Assembly (NCBI RefSeq): GCF_002902965.1
Contig: NZ_CP026109.1
Coordinates: 620,001-684,000, forward strand
Direction: 5' to 3'
Origin: Paraburkholderia hospita
GTDB taxonomy: Bacteria > Pseudomonadota > Gammaproteobacteria > Burkholderiales > Burkholderiaceae
DNA length: 64,000 nucleotides
Shown here: positions 25,703-35,107 of the stretch, in pieces
Layout: each line of letters starts with the position of its first letter
How positions within the stretch are numbered: position 1 is the first letter of the stretch
Translations under genes and position numbers: made by a program
The notes under the pieces: model-generated
Told to the model about the DNA's origin: nothing
The model's database searches: none
What the model saw: only the letters and a program-made list of their open reading frames with translations

Positions 25703-26655
25703 GCTGCGCCTTCCATGACAACGTTGCGTTGGACGCCAAGATTGATCGAGCGGTCATAGCTGACGATATGCGCCTCCACGACGTCCCCGACCTGCAGGTA
25801 CTGGGGCCTTTCCGCCTGCATCTGGAGAAACAGCCGCCATTTTTCCGCTTCAGGCAACTGCGCCGCAGCGCGTTGCCTTTCGGGTGACGGAACGCTTAGT
25901 GCACAACCGGAGGGCGTCCCCGTCGCGAGCAGGTCCCCGACGCGCAGGTCCTGTACGCCGGAAAGCTCCGTCAGGGTCTCTGCCGGCCCATAGACAAGTC
26001 CCGCGGTGGAGTCGTTCTGACGGACAGTACCGTTTACCGTCAGCGTCAGCACGAGCTCCTTCAACTTCGGAATGTCCTCTTTCTCAAGCAGGCAAAGATA
26101 GGGACCCACGGGGCCAAACGTGCGATAACTCTTGCCCTTGTAGAACTGCATCTGCGGAATCTGGATGTCACGCGCGGAATAGTCGTTCACGATCACGGCG
26201 CCGGCGATGTAGTCGTGCAGGTTCTCGTCGGTGACCATTTCGCGCGACGTGATGTCACGTTTGAGCACAAGACCGAGTTCGATTTCATAGTCAAGAAACC
26301 GCACCTCCTTCGGCTTCACAACGGTCGAGTCGGCCGGAACGATGCAACTGGTCGCCTTCGTGAAGATCATGTTGAACTTCTTCACATCCGGGTCCATGCC
26401 GGACTCGATCATATGCTGCCGGTAGTTCGCGCCCTGACAGATGAACTGCTGATTGATGGTCACCGGCGACAACCATTGCACTTCCGATTCGGGAATTGTG
26501 GGACCGCTTAGCACCACCAGCCGTTCAACGGGATTGGTCTCGATAAACTCGGCGGTTGACCTGAACTCGCCCGGAATCGGCGTGATAGCGCCATTTGCTA
26601 CCACGCCCCACTGGGCGCGGCCATGATGCAGGTAATGCAGAATGTGAAGTGCCAT
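25699..26655 (-). CDS. Fumarylacetoacetate hydrolase family protein
   Basis: A 318-residue FAH-fold enzyme. Metal ligands are seen in FLDYEIELGLVL (Glu124, Glu126) and VNDYSARDIQ (Asp158), and the GTFGPVGPYL-type loop as SYRTFGPVGPYLCLL; DLLATGTPSG is the conserved near-C-terminal loop. Such enzymes hydrolyse C-C bonds of acylpyruvates or decarboxylate/hydrate ring-cleavage products. Located between an extradiol dioxygenase and a CoA ligase, it most likely acts on the product of ring cleavage. Start ATG 26655 is 34 bases after the dioxygenase stop; its own stop overlaps the ligase start. Confidence 0.9.
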   Translation of the reverse strand: MALHILHYLHHGRAQWGVVANGAITPIPGEFRSTAEFIETNPVERLVVLSGPTIPESEVQWLSPVTINQQFICQGANYRQHMIESGMDPDVKKFNMIFTKATSCIVPADSTVVKPKEVRFLDYEIELGLVLKRDITSREMVTDENLHDYIAGAVIVNDYSARDIQIPQMQFYKGKSYRTFGPVGPYLCLLEKEDIPKLKELVLTLTVNGTVRQNDSTAGLVYGPAETLTELSGVQDLRVGDLLATGTPSGCALSVPSPERQRAAAQLPEAEKWRLFLQMQAERPQYLQVGDVVEAHIVSYDRSINLGVQRNVVMEGAA

Positions 26656-26689
26656 TTATCGATCTCCGGATTCCATGAAAGGGTTTGGT

Positions 26690-27760
26690 TCAGGCGAAAA
26701 TCTTTGCCAGCGCCCGCAGCTTGCTCAATGTCAGGTCGGGGCTGCGGCGCAGGTTGCCGAGGAGCGCCACGACGCTCGCTGGCGTGAATCGGGGTTTCGT
26801 GAAGCTGCGTGGCATTGCCGGTCCCCATTGCGCCATTGCCTCGCGGCTGACGGCATGCACACCCGTCGGCACCTCAGCCGTAAAAAGGTCGCCGTCGCAA
26901 TAGTGCTCGTGCTTGTCACCCCACGGGTCCTGCCAGTAGTCGAAGATCTGGCTGCCCAGGATGTGTCGCCCAATTCCCCACGCATGCGTCCAGCCCTTTT
27001 CGCGCAGGACGCGCTGCCCCATGCCGACTGCATCGGCGTCGACGACCTCGTAGGCGCTGTGGCTATACGTGGGAATGAAGCCTTGCGCGAGCGCGAGCGT
27101 GTGGTGATCGGCCGGCTTGTCGCCGAGATCAAGCCGCATGAACGCGACGACGGGTGAGCCATCGGGAAGCACCTGGACGTCGCTGGGGATGAGGCCAAAA
27201 TGTTGCGCATACCATGCGCAGGTTTCCTGGTAGTCGGCGAGTTCAAGCACGATGTGACCAAGCCGGATAATTTCTGGCGCATGCTCGGGCGGCCGCTGCG
27301 TCCCGTTGATCCGAATGGCCGCATCCACGGTGTTGAATGGCAAGGGCGGCCGATGGGACAGCGTGGCGGCTGGCGCCTGGCCCCATATCGCGTCGACGCG
27401 AAAGCCAGAAGGATCTGTTAGTTCTACCACATAGCCGCCGCCGGGCAATGGCGAGCGTTCAACGTCCGAAGCGCCAGGCAGTTTTGCAAGCGCATCGAGA
27501 TCTGCCCTGTTATCGACCTGTAACCCGAAGCCGACGAAACGGGATTTTGATGCCTTCCGGACGACATAGCAGAAGTGGGAAGCAGCCGTTCCCCGAAGCA
27601 GCAGAAGCGCTTCACCGCGCGATACAGTTCGAAGCCCGAAGTCATTGAGAAACTGTACGGCTTTCTCGAGGTCTGGTCGGTCGAACATCAGATAGGCCAA
27701 TGCCGACGCTTTCGTCGTGGGATCGGGGTGACGGACAGGCTGTGTAGTGGTGAGTTTCAT
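26690..27760 (-). CDS. Type I extradiol ring-cleavage dioxygenase (VOC family)
   Basis: A 356-residue two-domain vicinal-oxygen-chelate protein. The C-terminal domain carries the iron ligands His169 (IRLGHIVLEL), His234 (PTYSHSAYEV) and Glu285 (WGDKHEHYCDG), the 2-His-1-carboxylate set of catechol 2,3-dioxygenase-type enzymes; the N-terminal domain is the degenerate repeat. The substrate is probably a bulky catechol (biphenyl-, steroid- or terpenoid-derived), because the middle region resembles large-substrate members more than catechol 2,3-dioxygenase; this is a judgement from pattern only. The start ATG 27760 lies 13 bases after the stop of a monooxygenase remnant, indicating a former four-gene operon with the hydrolase and ligase. 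Confidence 0.85.
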   Translation of the reverse strand: MKLTTTQPVRHPDPTTKASALAYLMFDRPDLEKAVQFLNDFGLRTVSRGEALLLLRGTAASHFCYVVRKASKSRFVGFGLQVDNRADLDALAKLPGASDVERSPLPGGGYVVELTDPSGFRVDAIWGQAPAATLSHRPPLPFNTVDAAIRINGTQRPPEHAPEIIRLGHIVLELADYQETCAWYAQHFGLIPSDVQVLPDGSPVVAFMRLDLGDKPADHHTLALAQGFIPTYSHSAYEVVDADAVGMGQRVLREKGWTHAWGIGRHILGSQIFDYWQDPWGDKHEHYCDGDLFTAEVPTGVHAVSREAMAQWGPAMPRSFTKPRFTPASVVALLGNLRRSPDLTLSKLRALAKIFA

Positions 27761-27773
27761 GGCGGAAAAGAAA

Positions 27774-28048
27774 TCAGGCGGTTCGGATGGCGTATTCGGC
27801 TTGCAGCGTCGGCGCGCTGACGGGGTTACACAGCAAGGCCAGACTCTCACGCACGATGTGGTTTAGGTCGGTGGCTGGACCATCGTGGACGATCGTCCTG
27901 TCAGGCCGGACTACAGCGACCCAACCGACGGGCACCAGCCCGGGAAGGAATACGCCTTCGAGGTCTTCCCAGCTGTCGCGCGGGGACGAACCTGGCCATA
28001 CCGGCTCGACGGCGCGGCACCGTTTATAGCTGCTGTCTCCACAGTCAC
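27774..28048 (-). pseudogene. Flavin-dependent aromatic monooxygenase remnant (MhpA-like)
   Basis: The last 80 or so codons (LVPVGWVAVVRPDRTIVHDG, then NHIVRESLALLCNP) match the C-terminus of FAD-dependent phenol/3-hydroxyphenylpropionate-type hydroxylases, which are normally 500-plus residues. At the other end, GTG 28048/28042 behind GGAG opens a different frame (TVETAAINGAAPS) that would suit the first codons of such a protein. The simplest reading is an internal deletion with a frame change that removed the FAD-binding and substrate domains and left the start region and the tail. The gene would have made the catechol used by the dioxygenase 13 bases downstream. Confidence 0.6.
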
Positions 28049-28091
28049 TCCATCTGTCGGTTGTTAGACCGGCCCTCGGTCGTCGTTTAAT

Positions 28092-28121
28092 GACATTAAA
28101 CTCATTGCTGATGATTTTGTC
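28092..28121. promoter_or_regulatory. 30-bp GACATTAAA element, copy 2 (operator candidate)
   Basis: Begins GACATTAAACTCAT and ends CTGATGATTTTGTC. It ends 51 bases before the TetR ATG at 28173 on the plus strand and lies 44 bases from the probable start of the monooxygenase-dioxygenase operon on the minus strand. That position in a divergent promoter, and copies at 18025 and 35557, make it a strong candidate for the TetR operator. Confidence 0.7.
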
Positions 28122-28172
28122 AATGCAGACAGTTGCATCTATACTTGGGTACGAACAAATGCGGACCCGATC

Positions 28173-28928
28173 ATGCCGAAAACTGCGAATCCCCGGACAG
28201 CAAAACGCCCCGCCCGTGCGGCGCCGGTCGCCCCGGCTGCCGTACCCGAAGAACGTGAGCCGCGAGGTGCGCGCCGCAAGCGCGAGACGCGCGGCCGCCT
28301 GCTCGACGCTGCCCTCCGGCTGATGGCCGAAAAGGGCATGGAGGGCGTGGCGATCAACGAAATCACCGAGGCTGCCGATGTCGGCTTTGGCTCGTTCTAC
28401 AACCACTTCGAATCGAAGGAGGCGATCTACGCGATCCTTGTCGATAATGTGTTCGAAGATTTTGCGGACATGCTGGATCGCCTCGCCGGTGGGCTTTCCG
28501 ATCCAGCCGAGGTGATTGCCGTCTCCGTTCGCCATACCGTGATGCGTGCGCGGCGCGATCCCGTGTGGGGACGATTCCTGATACGTGAAGGGTTTTCGGC
28601 ACGTGCGATGAGCCGCGGGCTGGGTCAGCGACTGCTGCGCGACATTGGCAACGGTATTGCCGAGAAGCGCTTTGTGGTCGCCGATCCGTTCATCGGCTTT
28701 CTTTCGGTAGGCGGCACGGTCCTCTGCGCGATTGCTGCCGAGCTGAACTTCGTCGCGCCGGGTGCACCGGCGGCAGGCGTGCTCAAGGAGCTGGGCTTTA
28801 GCGGAGAGCATTTCCCCGAGCGTACGGCAGCAACACTGCTGCAGACACTCGGGCTCAAGCGCGCGGAGGCGGAGAAGATTGCGGCGCGTCCGCTGCCACT
28901 CGTCGAGGAGACTATCGAAGCGGATTGA
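28173..28928 (+). CDS. TetR/AcrR family regulator, divergent from the dioxygenase operon
   Basis: A 251-residue regulator with an extended basic/proline-alanine N-terminus (residues 1-30) before GARRKRETRGRLLDAALRLMAEKGMEGV and the helix-turn-helix INEITEAADVGFGSFYNHFESKEAI. The ligand domain is helical (DPAEVIAVSVRHTVMRARRDP, WGRFLIREGFSARAMSRGLG). It is a close paralogue of the regulator at 35640, with which it shares most of the HTH and the GRFLIREGFS region. It probably represses the divergent catabolic operon and itself through the 30-bp element at 28092. Confidence 0.9.
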   Translation: MPKTANPRTAKRPARAAPVAPAAVPEEREPRGARRKRETRGRLLDAALRLMAEKGMEGVAINEITEAADVGFGSFYNHFESKEAIYAILVDNVFEDFADMLDRLAGGLSDPAEVIAVSVRHTVMRARRDPVWGRFLIREGFSARAMSRGLGQRLLRDIGNGIAEKRFVVADPFIGFLSVGGTVLCAIAAELNFVAPGAPAAGVLKELGFSGEHFPERTAATLLQTLGLKRAEAEKIAARPLPLVEETIEAD

Positions 28929-29301
28929 GGTCAGACACGGTGACGGCACCGTTTGGCCGGGCCGTCGTCGATGAGCGGTGGTGACCGATCACCTGCTTCC
29001 GGGCTGTTCGTGTGAAATATGCATCAGGTTGCACTCGCGCAGGCCCGTCGAACGGAGCCCGGGCGCCCATTGGTGATTCGCTTCAATCGCCCGCACGGCA
29101 AGGACGTTAGCAGTCAACTCACGGTCCACGTTGTCAAGCGCTTCCTTGTGGAAAGCGTGAACTTACGCTGCCTCGACACAGATGAAAAGGCGGCGGATTC
29201 AGTTCGGATACCAAATAAATACCACCTGATTTTTCGCACGGACGATAAGGAAGATCGACCCGATTCGCCGGATCGCTCGACCCGGACTCATCGAGGCGCG
29301 A
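28929..29301. other. Intergenic stretch between convergent genes, no gene seen
   Basis: About 370 bases between the TetR stop and the efflux outer membrane factor stop, which face each other. No obvious terminator hairpin or gene was recognised. Confidence 0.4.
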
Positions 29302-30765
29302 TCATTCTGTTAGCGTCGCCTGCGGCTGACCGGCCGGCGGCTCACCCATCGCCTGGAACAGCGCCGCGGTGTCATTCATGCGCTGGCTCGCTGCGCGGAC
29401 GGCGCTAACCTGTGCATCGAGATACCGTTGCTCGCTGGCATGCTGTGCCGTTGAAGGCAGGGAGCCCATGCGGCAGCGCGACGCGGTATCCTCGAATGCC
29501 GCTTGCGCTGCCTGTGCCGCTCTTTCGGTCGATGCCAGCGTCTGCGCGTCGTTGTCCAGTGCGGCAAGCGAATCCGCGACGTTCTGGAATGCCGAGAGGA
29601 CCGTCGACTTGTAGTGCAGAACTGCCGCCTCGTAGGCATCGATCGAGGCCCTGCGTTGCGCGAACAACGCGCCGCCATGGAAGATCGGCTGCGACAGGCC
29701 TGCACCGATTGCCCAGAGTCCGCCCGCACCTGAAAGCACTGCAGGCCAGCTAAAGCCGCCGCGGCCCATCGATGCCGTCAGCGACAGGCTTGGAAACAGT
29801 TGCGCCGTCGCAGCCCCTACGTCGGCGGCAGCGGCCTTCACGGCGGCATCGGCTGCCTGAATATCAGGACGCGAACGCAGGAGATCCGACGGCACAACCA
29901 CGGGCACATGCGCGGGCAACGACAGGCTGTCGAGTTCGGGAGCGCTCGGTGCATTATCCGGCGTGCGGCCTATCAGCACCGCCAGCGCGTGGATGGCACA
30001 GGCGCGCTGCTGACGCAGTGCCGGCAGCGTCGCCGCCGCCGAAGCCGCATCCTGCGTCGACGCGAGCGCCTGCGCGCGCGACACCGAACCGAGCGCGTAC
30101 CGCTGCTGTTCCTCGTTGGCAGTCTCGTTGGCCACGGCAACGAGCCGTTCGGTGAGCACGATCTGGCGATCGAGCGCCGCCACATTGATCGCCATACCGA
30201 CAATGTTGGCCGCGAGCGCACGCCGGGCCGCTTCCAGTTCATATGCCTGCGCGTTCACGCGAGCGGCGCTCGCCGAGTTCGCGTAACGCGTCTGGCCGAA
30301 GAGGTCGAACGTGTAGTGCGCCAGCAGCTGTCCCGCGAAAAAGTTGTATTGCACCTGCTGAGGACCGAGTCCGGGCACGACGGGTGAACGTGCACGTTCG
30401 ACCTGCACGGCACCGTCGACTGAAGGCAGCGTGGATGCGCCGACCTGCGCGCGCAGTTCCTCTTGCGCGGCCGCAAGCGTGCGCTGCGTAGCCGCTAGCG
30501 TGGGGCTGTTGCGCAAGCCTTCGTCGACGAGCGCATCGAGGGCGTCGGACCGGTAGAGCCGCCACCATTGCGGCACCGACGTGGCGCCGGTATCGAACTG
30601 CTGCGCAATACCACCCGCCGCAACAGTCTTCGAGGGTTGCGTCTGTGCGCCGTAGTGCTCGGGCGAAGGCATCGCCGGGGCCTCGCCGCTGGGGCCGAAC
30701 GAGCAGGCCGTCAATGCGAGTGCCGTAGCCACGACGAGAACGGATGTCTTATAGGCAAGGCTCAT
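29302..30765 (-). CDS. RND efflux outer membrane lipoprotein (OprM/NodT family)
   Basis: A 487-residue TolC-like outer membrane factor. The signal sequence ends in a lipobox ALTACSFG (Cys near residue 20), and two repeats of the OEP domain follow (AATQRTLAAAQEELRAQVGASTLPSVDG, then RSRPDIQAADAAVKAAAADVGAATAQLFPSLSLTA in the second half). It forms the outer-membrane exit duct for the pump encoded upstream. The start lies two bases after the stop of the RND pump gene, so it is co-translated; the ORF-like region before it belongs to that gene in another frame. Confidence 0.93.
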   Translation of the reverse strand: MSLAYKTSVLVVATALALTACSFGPSGEAPAMPSPEHYGAQTQPSKTVAAGGIAQQFDTGATSVPQWWRLYRSDALDALVDEGLRNSPTLAATQRTLAAAQEELRAQVGASTLPSVDGAVQVERARSPVVPGLGPQQVQYNFFAGQLLAHYTFDLFGQTRYANSASAARVNAQAYELEAARRALAANIVGMAINVAALDRQIVLTERLVAVANETANEEQQRYALGSVSRAQALASTQDAASAAATLPALRQQRACAIHALAVLIGRTPDNAPSAPELDSLSLPAHVPVVVPSDLLRSRPDIQAADAAVKAAAADVGAATAQLFPSLSLTASMGRGGFSWPAVLSGAGGLWAIGAGLSQPIFHGGALFAQRRASIDAYEAAVLHYKSTVLSAFQNVADSLAALDNDAQTLASTERAAQAAQAAFEDTASRCRMGSLPSTAQHASEQRYLDAQVSAVRAASQRMNDTAALFQAMGEPPAGQPQATLTE

Positions 30766-30767
30766 GA

Positions 30768-33700
30768 TCAACTCCCCGTATGCCCGACAACGACCTGCTG
30801 CATTTCGCGCTCGTCGCGCCGGACCCTGAAGCATGTCGCGTACAGCGCGGGCAGGAAGAACACGGTCAGTACTGTGGCGATCGTGATGCCGCCCATCAAC
30901 GCGGTCGCCATTGGCCCGAAAAAGCCCGAGCGCAGGAGCGGAATCAGCGCGAGCACAGCGGCGGCAGCCGTCAGCATGATGGGCCTGAAGCGCCGCACCG
31001 TCGCGCCGATGATCGCGTCGAAGCGCGCGTGCCCCGCCGCGATGTCCTGATCGATCTGGTCGACCAGGATCACTGAATTGCGCATGATGATGCCAAACAT
31101 GGCAATCACACCGAGCAACGCGACGAAGCCGAAGGGCTGGCCGAACAGGAGCAGCGCGGCCACGACGCCAATCAGGCCAAGCGGCGCCGTCAGCACGACG
31201 ATGAACGTACGCGCAAAATTCTTGAGCTGGATCATCAGCAGCATCAGCACGGCGATGATCATCAGCGGCATTTCTGCGTTGATCGAGGTCTGGCCTTTCA
31301 CGCTTTCTTCGACGGCACCGCCCACCGCGATGCGATAGCCGACGGGCAGACTGGCTTGCTGAGCGGAGAGCGCCTGCTCGATGTCGCGGGTGACGTCAAT
31401 GCCCTGTGCGTCGCCCCGCACGTCGGCCTGCACTGTAATCGTCGGCTGCCGGTCGCGCTGCCAGATCACGCCGTACTCGAGCGTGTTCCGCAGATGTCCG
31501 ACTGAACCAAGCGGCACCGGGCCGTTCGGCGTCGGAATCGCAAGGCTCGTGAGCTTCGCGGGATCGACACGCTCGCTCTTCGGCGCACGCAGATCGACGT
31601 TGATCAGCTTGTCACGCTCGCGGTACTGGGTGACCGTGTAGCCCGACAGCGTCATGGCCAGGAAGCCGGATACGTCCTCCGAGGTGATGCCAAGCTGGCG
31701 CGCCCTGTTCTGATCGATCTCGAATGAGACTGAGCGTTCCGCCGGCTCGTCCCAGTCGAACTGGACGTTGCGCGTGCGGGAATCGGCGCGGACCTTGTCT
31801 GCTACCGTGTCAGCAATCGAGCGCACGGTCGCAATATCGTCGCCGCTCACCCTGAACTTGATCGGGAAGCCCACGGGCGGACCATTCTCGAGCCGCGCGA
31901 CACGGGTGCGTACGCCGGGGAAATCCTTTTCGAGTTTTGCATCGAACCAGTGCATCAGTTCCTCGCGGCTTTCGATGCTTTTGGCGGTGATCACAAACTG
32001 CGCGAAGTTCGGCTGCTGAAGCTGCTGGTCGAGCGGCAGGTAAAAGCGCGGCGCGCCCGTCCCGACAAAGTCGAAGAAGTGCTCGATCTCAGGCTTGCCG
32101 CCGATGACCTTTTCGAGGCGCCTGGCTTCTCGCAGCGTCGCATCGAACGAGGCACCTTCCGGTAGCCGCAGATCGACAAGCAACTCTGGCCGTTCCGAGT
32201 TCGGGAAGAACTGTTGCGGCACGCGCGTGAAGGCTGCCATCGCGATCGCAAAGAGCACGGCGGTGGCGCCAAGCACGACCCTGCGACGCGCGATACACCA
32301 CGACACCCAGCCCGACAGGCGCCGGTAGAAACCGGTGTTATAGACGTCATGTTCGTCATGAGCGCCGTCGCGCCAGTGGGCCTTGCGCTCCGGCAGCATG
32401 TGAAAGCCGAGTAACGGGACCAGCACGACAGCCGCGAACCACGAAACGATCAGCGAGACGGCCGACACTTCGAAGATAGAACGCGTGTATTCGCCCGTGC
32501 TCGATTTGGCGAGTGCAATCGGCAGGAAGCCACAAACCGTCACGAGGGTACCCGTCAACATCGGGAATGCCGTGCTCGTATAGGCGAAGGCCGCCGCGCG
32601 CGTGCGGCTCCAGCCCTGTTCGAGCTTCACGGCCATCATTTCGACGGCGATGATCGCGTCGTCGACGAGCAGCCCCAGCGCGAGCACGAGCGTGCCGAGC
32701 GAAACCTTGTCCAGCCCGATACTGAAGATGTGCATGCACAGTGCCGTCACCGACAGGACGATTGGAATCGTGATCACGACGACCATGCCCGTGCGCATGC
32801 CGAGCGAGACGAGGCTCACGACCAGCACGATCGCGACCGCTTCGCCGACTGACCTGACGAACTCGTCCACCGAGTGCTTGACCGCGTGCGGCATGCTCGA
32901 GACGGGAGCCAGCTTGAGCCCCGCCGGCAGGGTCGCCTGCAGTTCGGCGGTTTTCACATCGAGCGCCTTGCCGAGGTCAATCACGTCGCCACCCTTTTGC
33001 ATCGTCACGCCGATGCCGAGCACCGCTTGACCTTCGACGCGCATCTGGGTCGCGGGCGGATCGTCATAGCCGCGCGTGATCTTCGCGATGTCGCCGAGCC
33101 GGAACGTGCGTCTGTTCACGGTGATCAGCATGTCAGCGAGCGCCTGCACGTCCTTGAATGCGCCGCTCGGTCGCACGAATACCCGGTCGTCCGCCGTCGT
33201 AAAGGTGCCGACGGGCGCCACGGCGTTCTGTGCATCGATGGCCTGGGCGAGTTGCTGCGGCGTAATGGCGAGCCGTGTCAGTTCTGCATTCGATATCTCG
33301 ACGAAGATGTGCTGATCCGGGTCACCGATGTAATCAACCTTTGCGACACCGGGCACGCGCAGAAGGACCGTGCGCAACCTGTCAGCATAGTCGTGCAGTT
33401 GCGCAGGCGAAAAACCCTCTCCTTCGAGCGCGTAGATGTTGGTACAGACGTCACCGAACTCGTCGTTGAAAAACGGTCCGACCGCCCCCTTCGGCAGCGT
33501 CGCCCTGATGTCGCCCACCTTCTTGCGCACCTGGTACCAGGTCTCGGACACTTCCCTGACGGGTGCCGAGTCCTTCATGGCGAAGAAGATCATCGACTCG
33601 CCGGGCCGCGAGTAGCTCTTGATGTTGTCGATATATGGCGCTGCCTGCAACTGGCGGCCAAGCCGGTCCGTGATCTGTTCCTGCACCTCGCGGGCGGTCG

Positions 33701-33941
33701 CGCCCGGCCAGTACGTCTTGATCACCATGGTCCGGAACGTGAACGGCGGGTCCTCCGATTGCGCAAGTTGCGTATAGCCGATCACGCCGAAGAGCGTTGC
33801 GAGTCCGATCAGGAAGATCACGAGCTGCTGATGGCGCAACGCCCACGCGGAGAGATTGAAGCCGCCTTCGCCAGATCTTTCGCTATCAGAAGGGGGGACG
33901 GGCGCGCTGTGGGGCGCGGTTTCTCGGTCGCGGGCATTCAT
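30768..33941 (-). CDS. RND family efflux permease
   Basis: A 1057-residue inner-membrane proton-driven pump of the AcrB/HAE superfamily, full length. The first helix is HQQLVIFLIGLATLFGVIGY after a cytoplasmic N-terminus; the periplasmic part begins WPGATAREVQEQITDRLGRQLQ. The transmembrane proton-relay segment LGLLVDDAIIAVEMM contains the paired Asp residues expected in helix 4. Repeated duplicated halves are visible, the second ending GVIAMFGIIMRNSVILVDQID. The start ATG 33941 overlaps the adaptor stop by four bases. Substrates are unknown; linkage to aromatic catabolism suggests export of toxic aromatics or intermediates. Confidence 0.95.
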   Translation of the reverse strand: MNARDRETAPHSAPVPPSDSERSGEGGFNLSAWALRHQQLVIFLIGLATLFGVIGYTQLAQSEDPPFTFRTMVIKTYWPGATAREVQEQITDRLGRQLQAAPYIDNIKSYSRPGESMIFFAMKDSAPVREVSETWYQVRKKVGDIRATLPKGAVGPFFNDEFGDVCTNIYALEGEGFSPAQLHDYADRLRTVLLRVPGVAKVDYIGDPDQHIFVEISNAELTRLAITPQQLAQAIDAQNAVAPVGTFTTADDRVFVRPSGAFKDVQALADMLITVNRRTFRLGDIAKITRGYDDPPATQMRVEGQAVLGIGVTMQKGGDVIDLGKALDVKTAELQATLPAGLKLAPVSSMPHAVKHSVDEFVRSVGEAVAIVLVVSLVSLGMRTGMVVVITIPIVLSVTALCMHIFSIGLDKVSLGTLVLALGLLVDDAIIAVEMMAVKLEQGWSRTRAAAFAYTSTAFPMLTGTLVTVCGFLPIALAKSSTGEYTRSIFEVSAVSLIVSWFAAVVLVPLLGFHMLPERKAHWRDGAHDEHDVYNTGFYRRLSGWVSWCIARRRVVLGATAVLFAIAMAAFTRVPQQFFPNSERPELLVDLRLPEGASFDATLREARRLEKVIGGKPEIEHFFDFVGTGAPRFYLPLDQQLQQPNFAQFVITAKSIESREELMHWFDAKLEKDFPGVRTRVARLENGPPVGFPIKFRVSGDDIATVRSIADTVADKVRADSRTRNVQFDWDEPAERSVSFEIDQNRARQLGITSEDVSGFLAMTLSGYTVTQYRERDKLINVDLRAPKSERVDPAKLTSLAIPTPNGPVPLGSVGHLRNTLEYGVIWQRDRQPTITVQADVRGDAQGIDVTRDIEQALSAQQASLPVGYRIAVGGAVEESVKGQTSINAEMPLMIIAVLMLLMIQLKNFARTFIVVLTAPLGLIGVVAALLLFGQPFGFVALLGVIAMFGIIMRNSVILVDQIDQDIAAGHARFDAIIGATVRRFRPIMLTAAAAVLALIPLLRSGFFGPMATALMGGITIATVLTVFFLPALYATCFRVRRDEREMQQVVVGHTGS

Positions 33942-35107
33942 GACGGGAAATCCTCGGGATGCAGCGGGGGCACCACCTGTACGTGTTGTCCTGCACTCAC
34001 GGCATGCACGCCTTGCACCATCACGCGGTCGCCCTCGTGCAGGCCCGATCCGATCGAGACGGTGCGTTCGTCGTACCGCTGGACGGCGACAGGGCGCAGC
34101 TCGAGGGTGTCGCTGCCGGTGCGGACCACCCAGACAGCGGGGTCCTCGCCGCGGTGGAAGAGCGCTGTCACAGGCAGCGTGAACGGGTGCCCGGCCGCCA
34201 CGTTACCTTCGGCATCGAACGTGACATTGGCCGTCATACCGAGGCGTACTTCGGGGCTCGGGGCGGCCAGCGTCAACTTCACGCGCCAGGTGCGGCTTTG
34301 CGAATCGGCGGCGGGCGATACCTCACGCACGCGTGCTTCGAAGGTCTTCTCTGGCAGCGCTGGCAGGCTCACACGCGCCGTGCTGCCGACGGTCAGCGAG
34401 TTCAGCGTCCGCTCGGGCACGTCGCAAGCAATATCCACGTCGCCCGTCCAGTCGAGGTGATAGATGGCCTGAGCGGCCTGAACGTTCTGGCCGGTGTCGG
34501 CATCCTCCGATGTGATCACCCCGTCGCGGTCTGCCGTGAGCGTCGCGTAGCGCAGGTGATCCGTCGCGAGCGCCATTTGCGCAAGCGCCGAATCGCGCTG
34601 CGCAAGGGCGGAGGCGTAGGCGTCCTGTGTCTGTTCGAGTTGCGCCGGCGCGATCAGATTCGCATGTGCCTGCGCCTGGTCGCGATCGAGCTGCTGCTTC
34701 GTGTACACGAGGCGATGTTCGGCGGCGTCGAGTTGTGCACGCGCGTTAACAAGGTTATTGCGCAGATCGGTAGGGTCGAGCGAGGCAACGATCTGTCCTG
34801 CCTTGACAGCATCGCCGAGGCGCACCTTCCGTTCGGTGACCTTGCCTCCTACCCTGAACGAAAGGGACGTGGAGTACCGCGCCTGCACCTGAGCCGGCAA
34901 CGAGGCGCTTGTCGTGCGTCCGTCGGGATGAACCGCGAGGGCGACTACAGGCTTGGGCTCGGGCGCGACGGCTTCGCGCTGGTGGCATGCTGAGAGCAGG
35001 ATCGCACCGCAGGCCGCGATCAGGGCGTGCACGCGGCGCGGGAATCGGACAAAGGAAGGGAAGAAGGAACGCGCACGTTTCTGCGCGATAAGACCGGAAT
35101 GTTTCAC
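33938..35107 (-). CDS. RND efflux periplasmic adaptor lipoprotein
   Basis: A membrane-fusion protein of about 389 residues with a signal/lipobox region (LIAACGAILLSACHQ), a biotinyl-lipoyl-like domain (STSLSFRVGGKVTERKVRLGDAVKAGQIVASLD), a coiled-coil hairpin (NLVNARAQLDAAEHRLVYTKQQLDRDQAQA) and the beta-barrel domain. It bridges the RND pump and the outer membrane factor. The start is uncertain: GTG 35107 (VKHSGLIAQ...) is used here; GTG 35116 or 35185 are in the same frame and none has a clear ribosome binding site. The stop overlaps the pump start (ATGA). First gene of a three-gene operon divergent from the TetR at 35640. Confidence 0.88.
   Translation of the reverse strand: MKHSGLIAQKRARSFFPSFVRFPRRVHALIAACGAILLSACHQREAVAPEPKPVVALAVHPDGRTTSASLPAQVQARYSTSLSFRVGGKVTERKVRLGDAVKAGQIVASLDPTDLRNNLVNARAQLDAAEHRLVYTKQQLDRDQAQAHANLIAPAQLEQTQDAYASALAQRDSALAQMALATDHLRYATLTADRDGVITSEDADTGQNVQAAQAIYHLDWTGDVDIACDVPERTLNSLTVGSTARVSLPALPEKTFEARVREVSPAADSQSRTWRVKLTLAAPSPEVRLGMTANVTFDAEGNVAAGHPFTLPVTALFHRGEDPAVWVVRTGSDTLELRPVAVQRYDERTVSIGSGLHEGDRVMVQGVHAVSAGQHVQVVPPLHPEDFPS

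Noticed and set aside
29800..30387. Long plus-strand open frame opposite the outer membrane factor gene
   Set aside because: Arginine/histidine-rich shadow of the high-GC minus-strand gene; no ribosome binding site or family. The same holds for the long plus-strand frames at 32874-34460, 17014-17862, 19982-21118 and 57319-58536.
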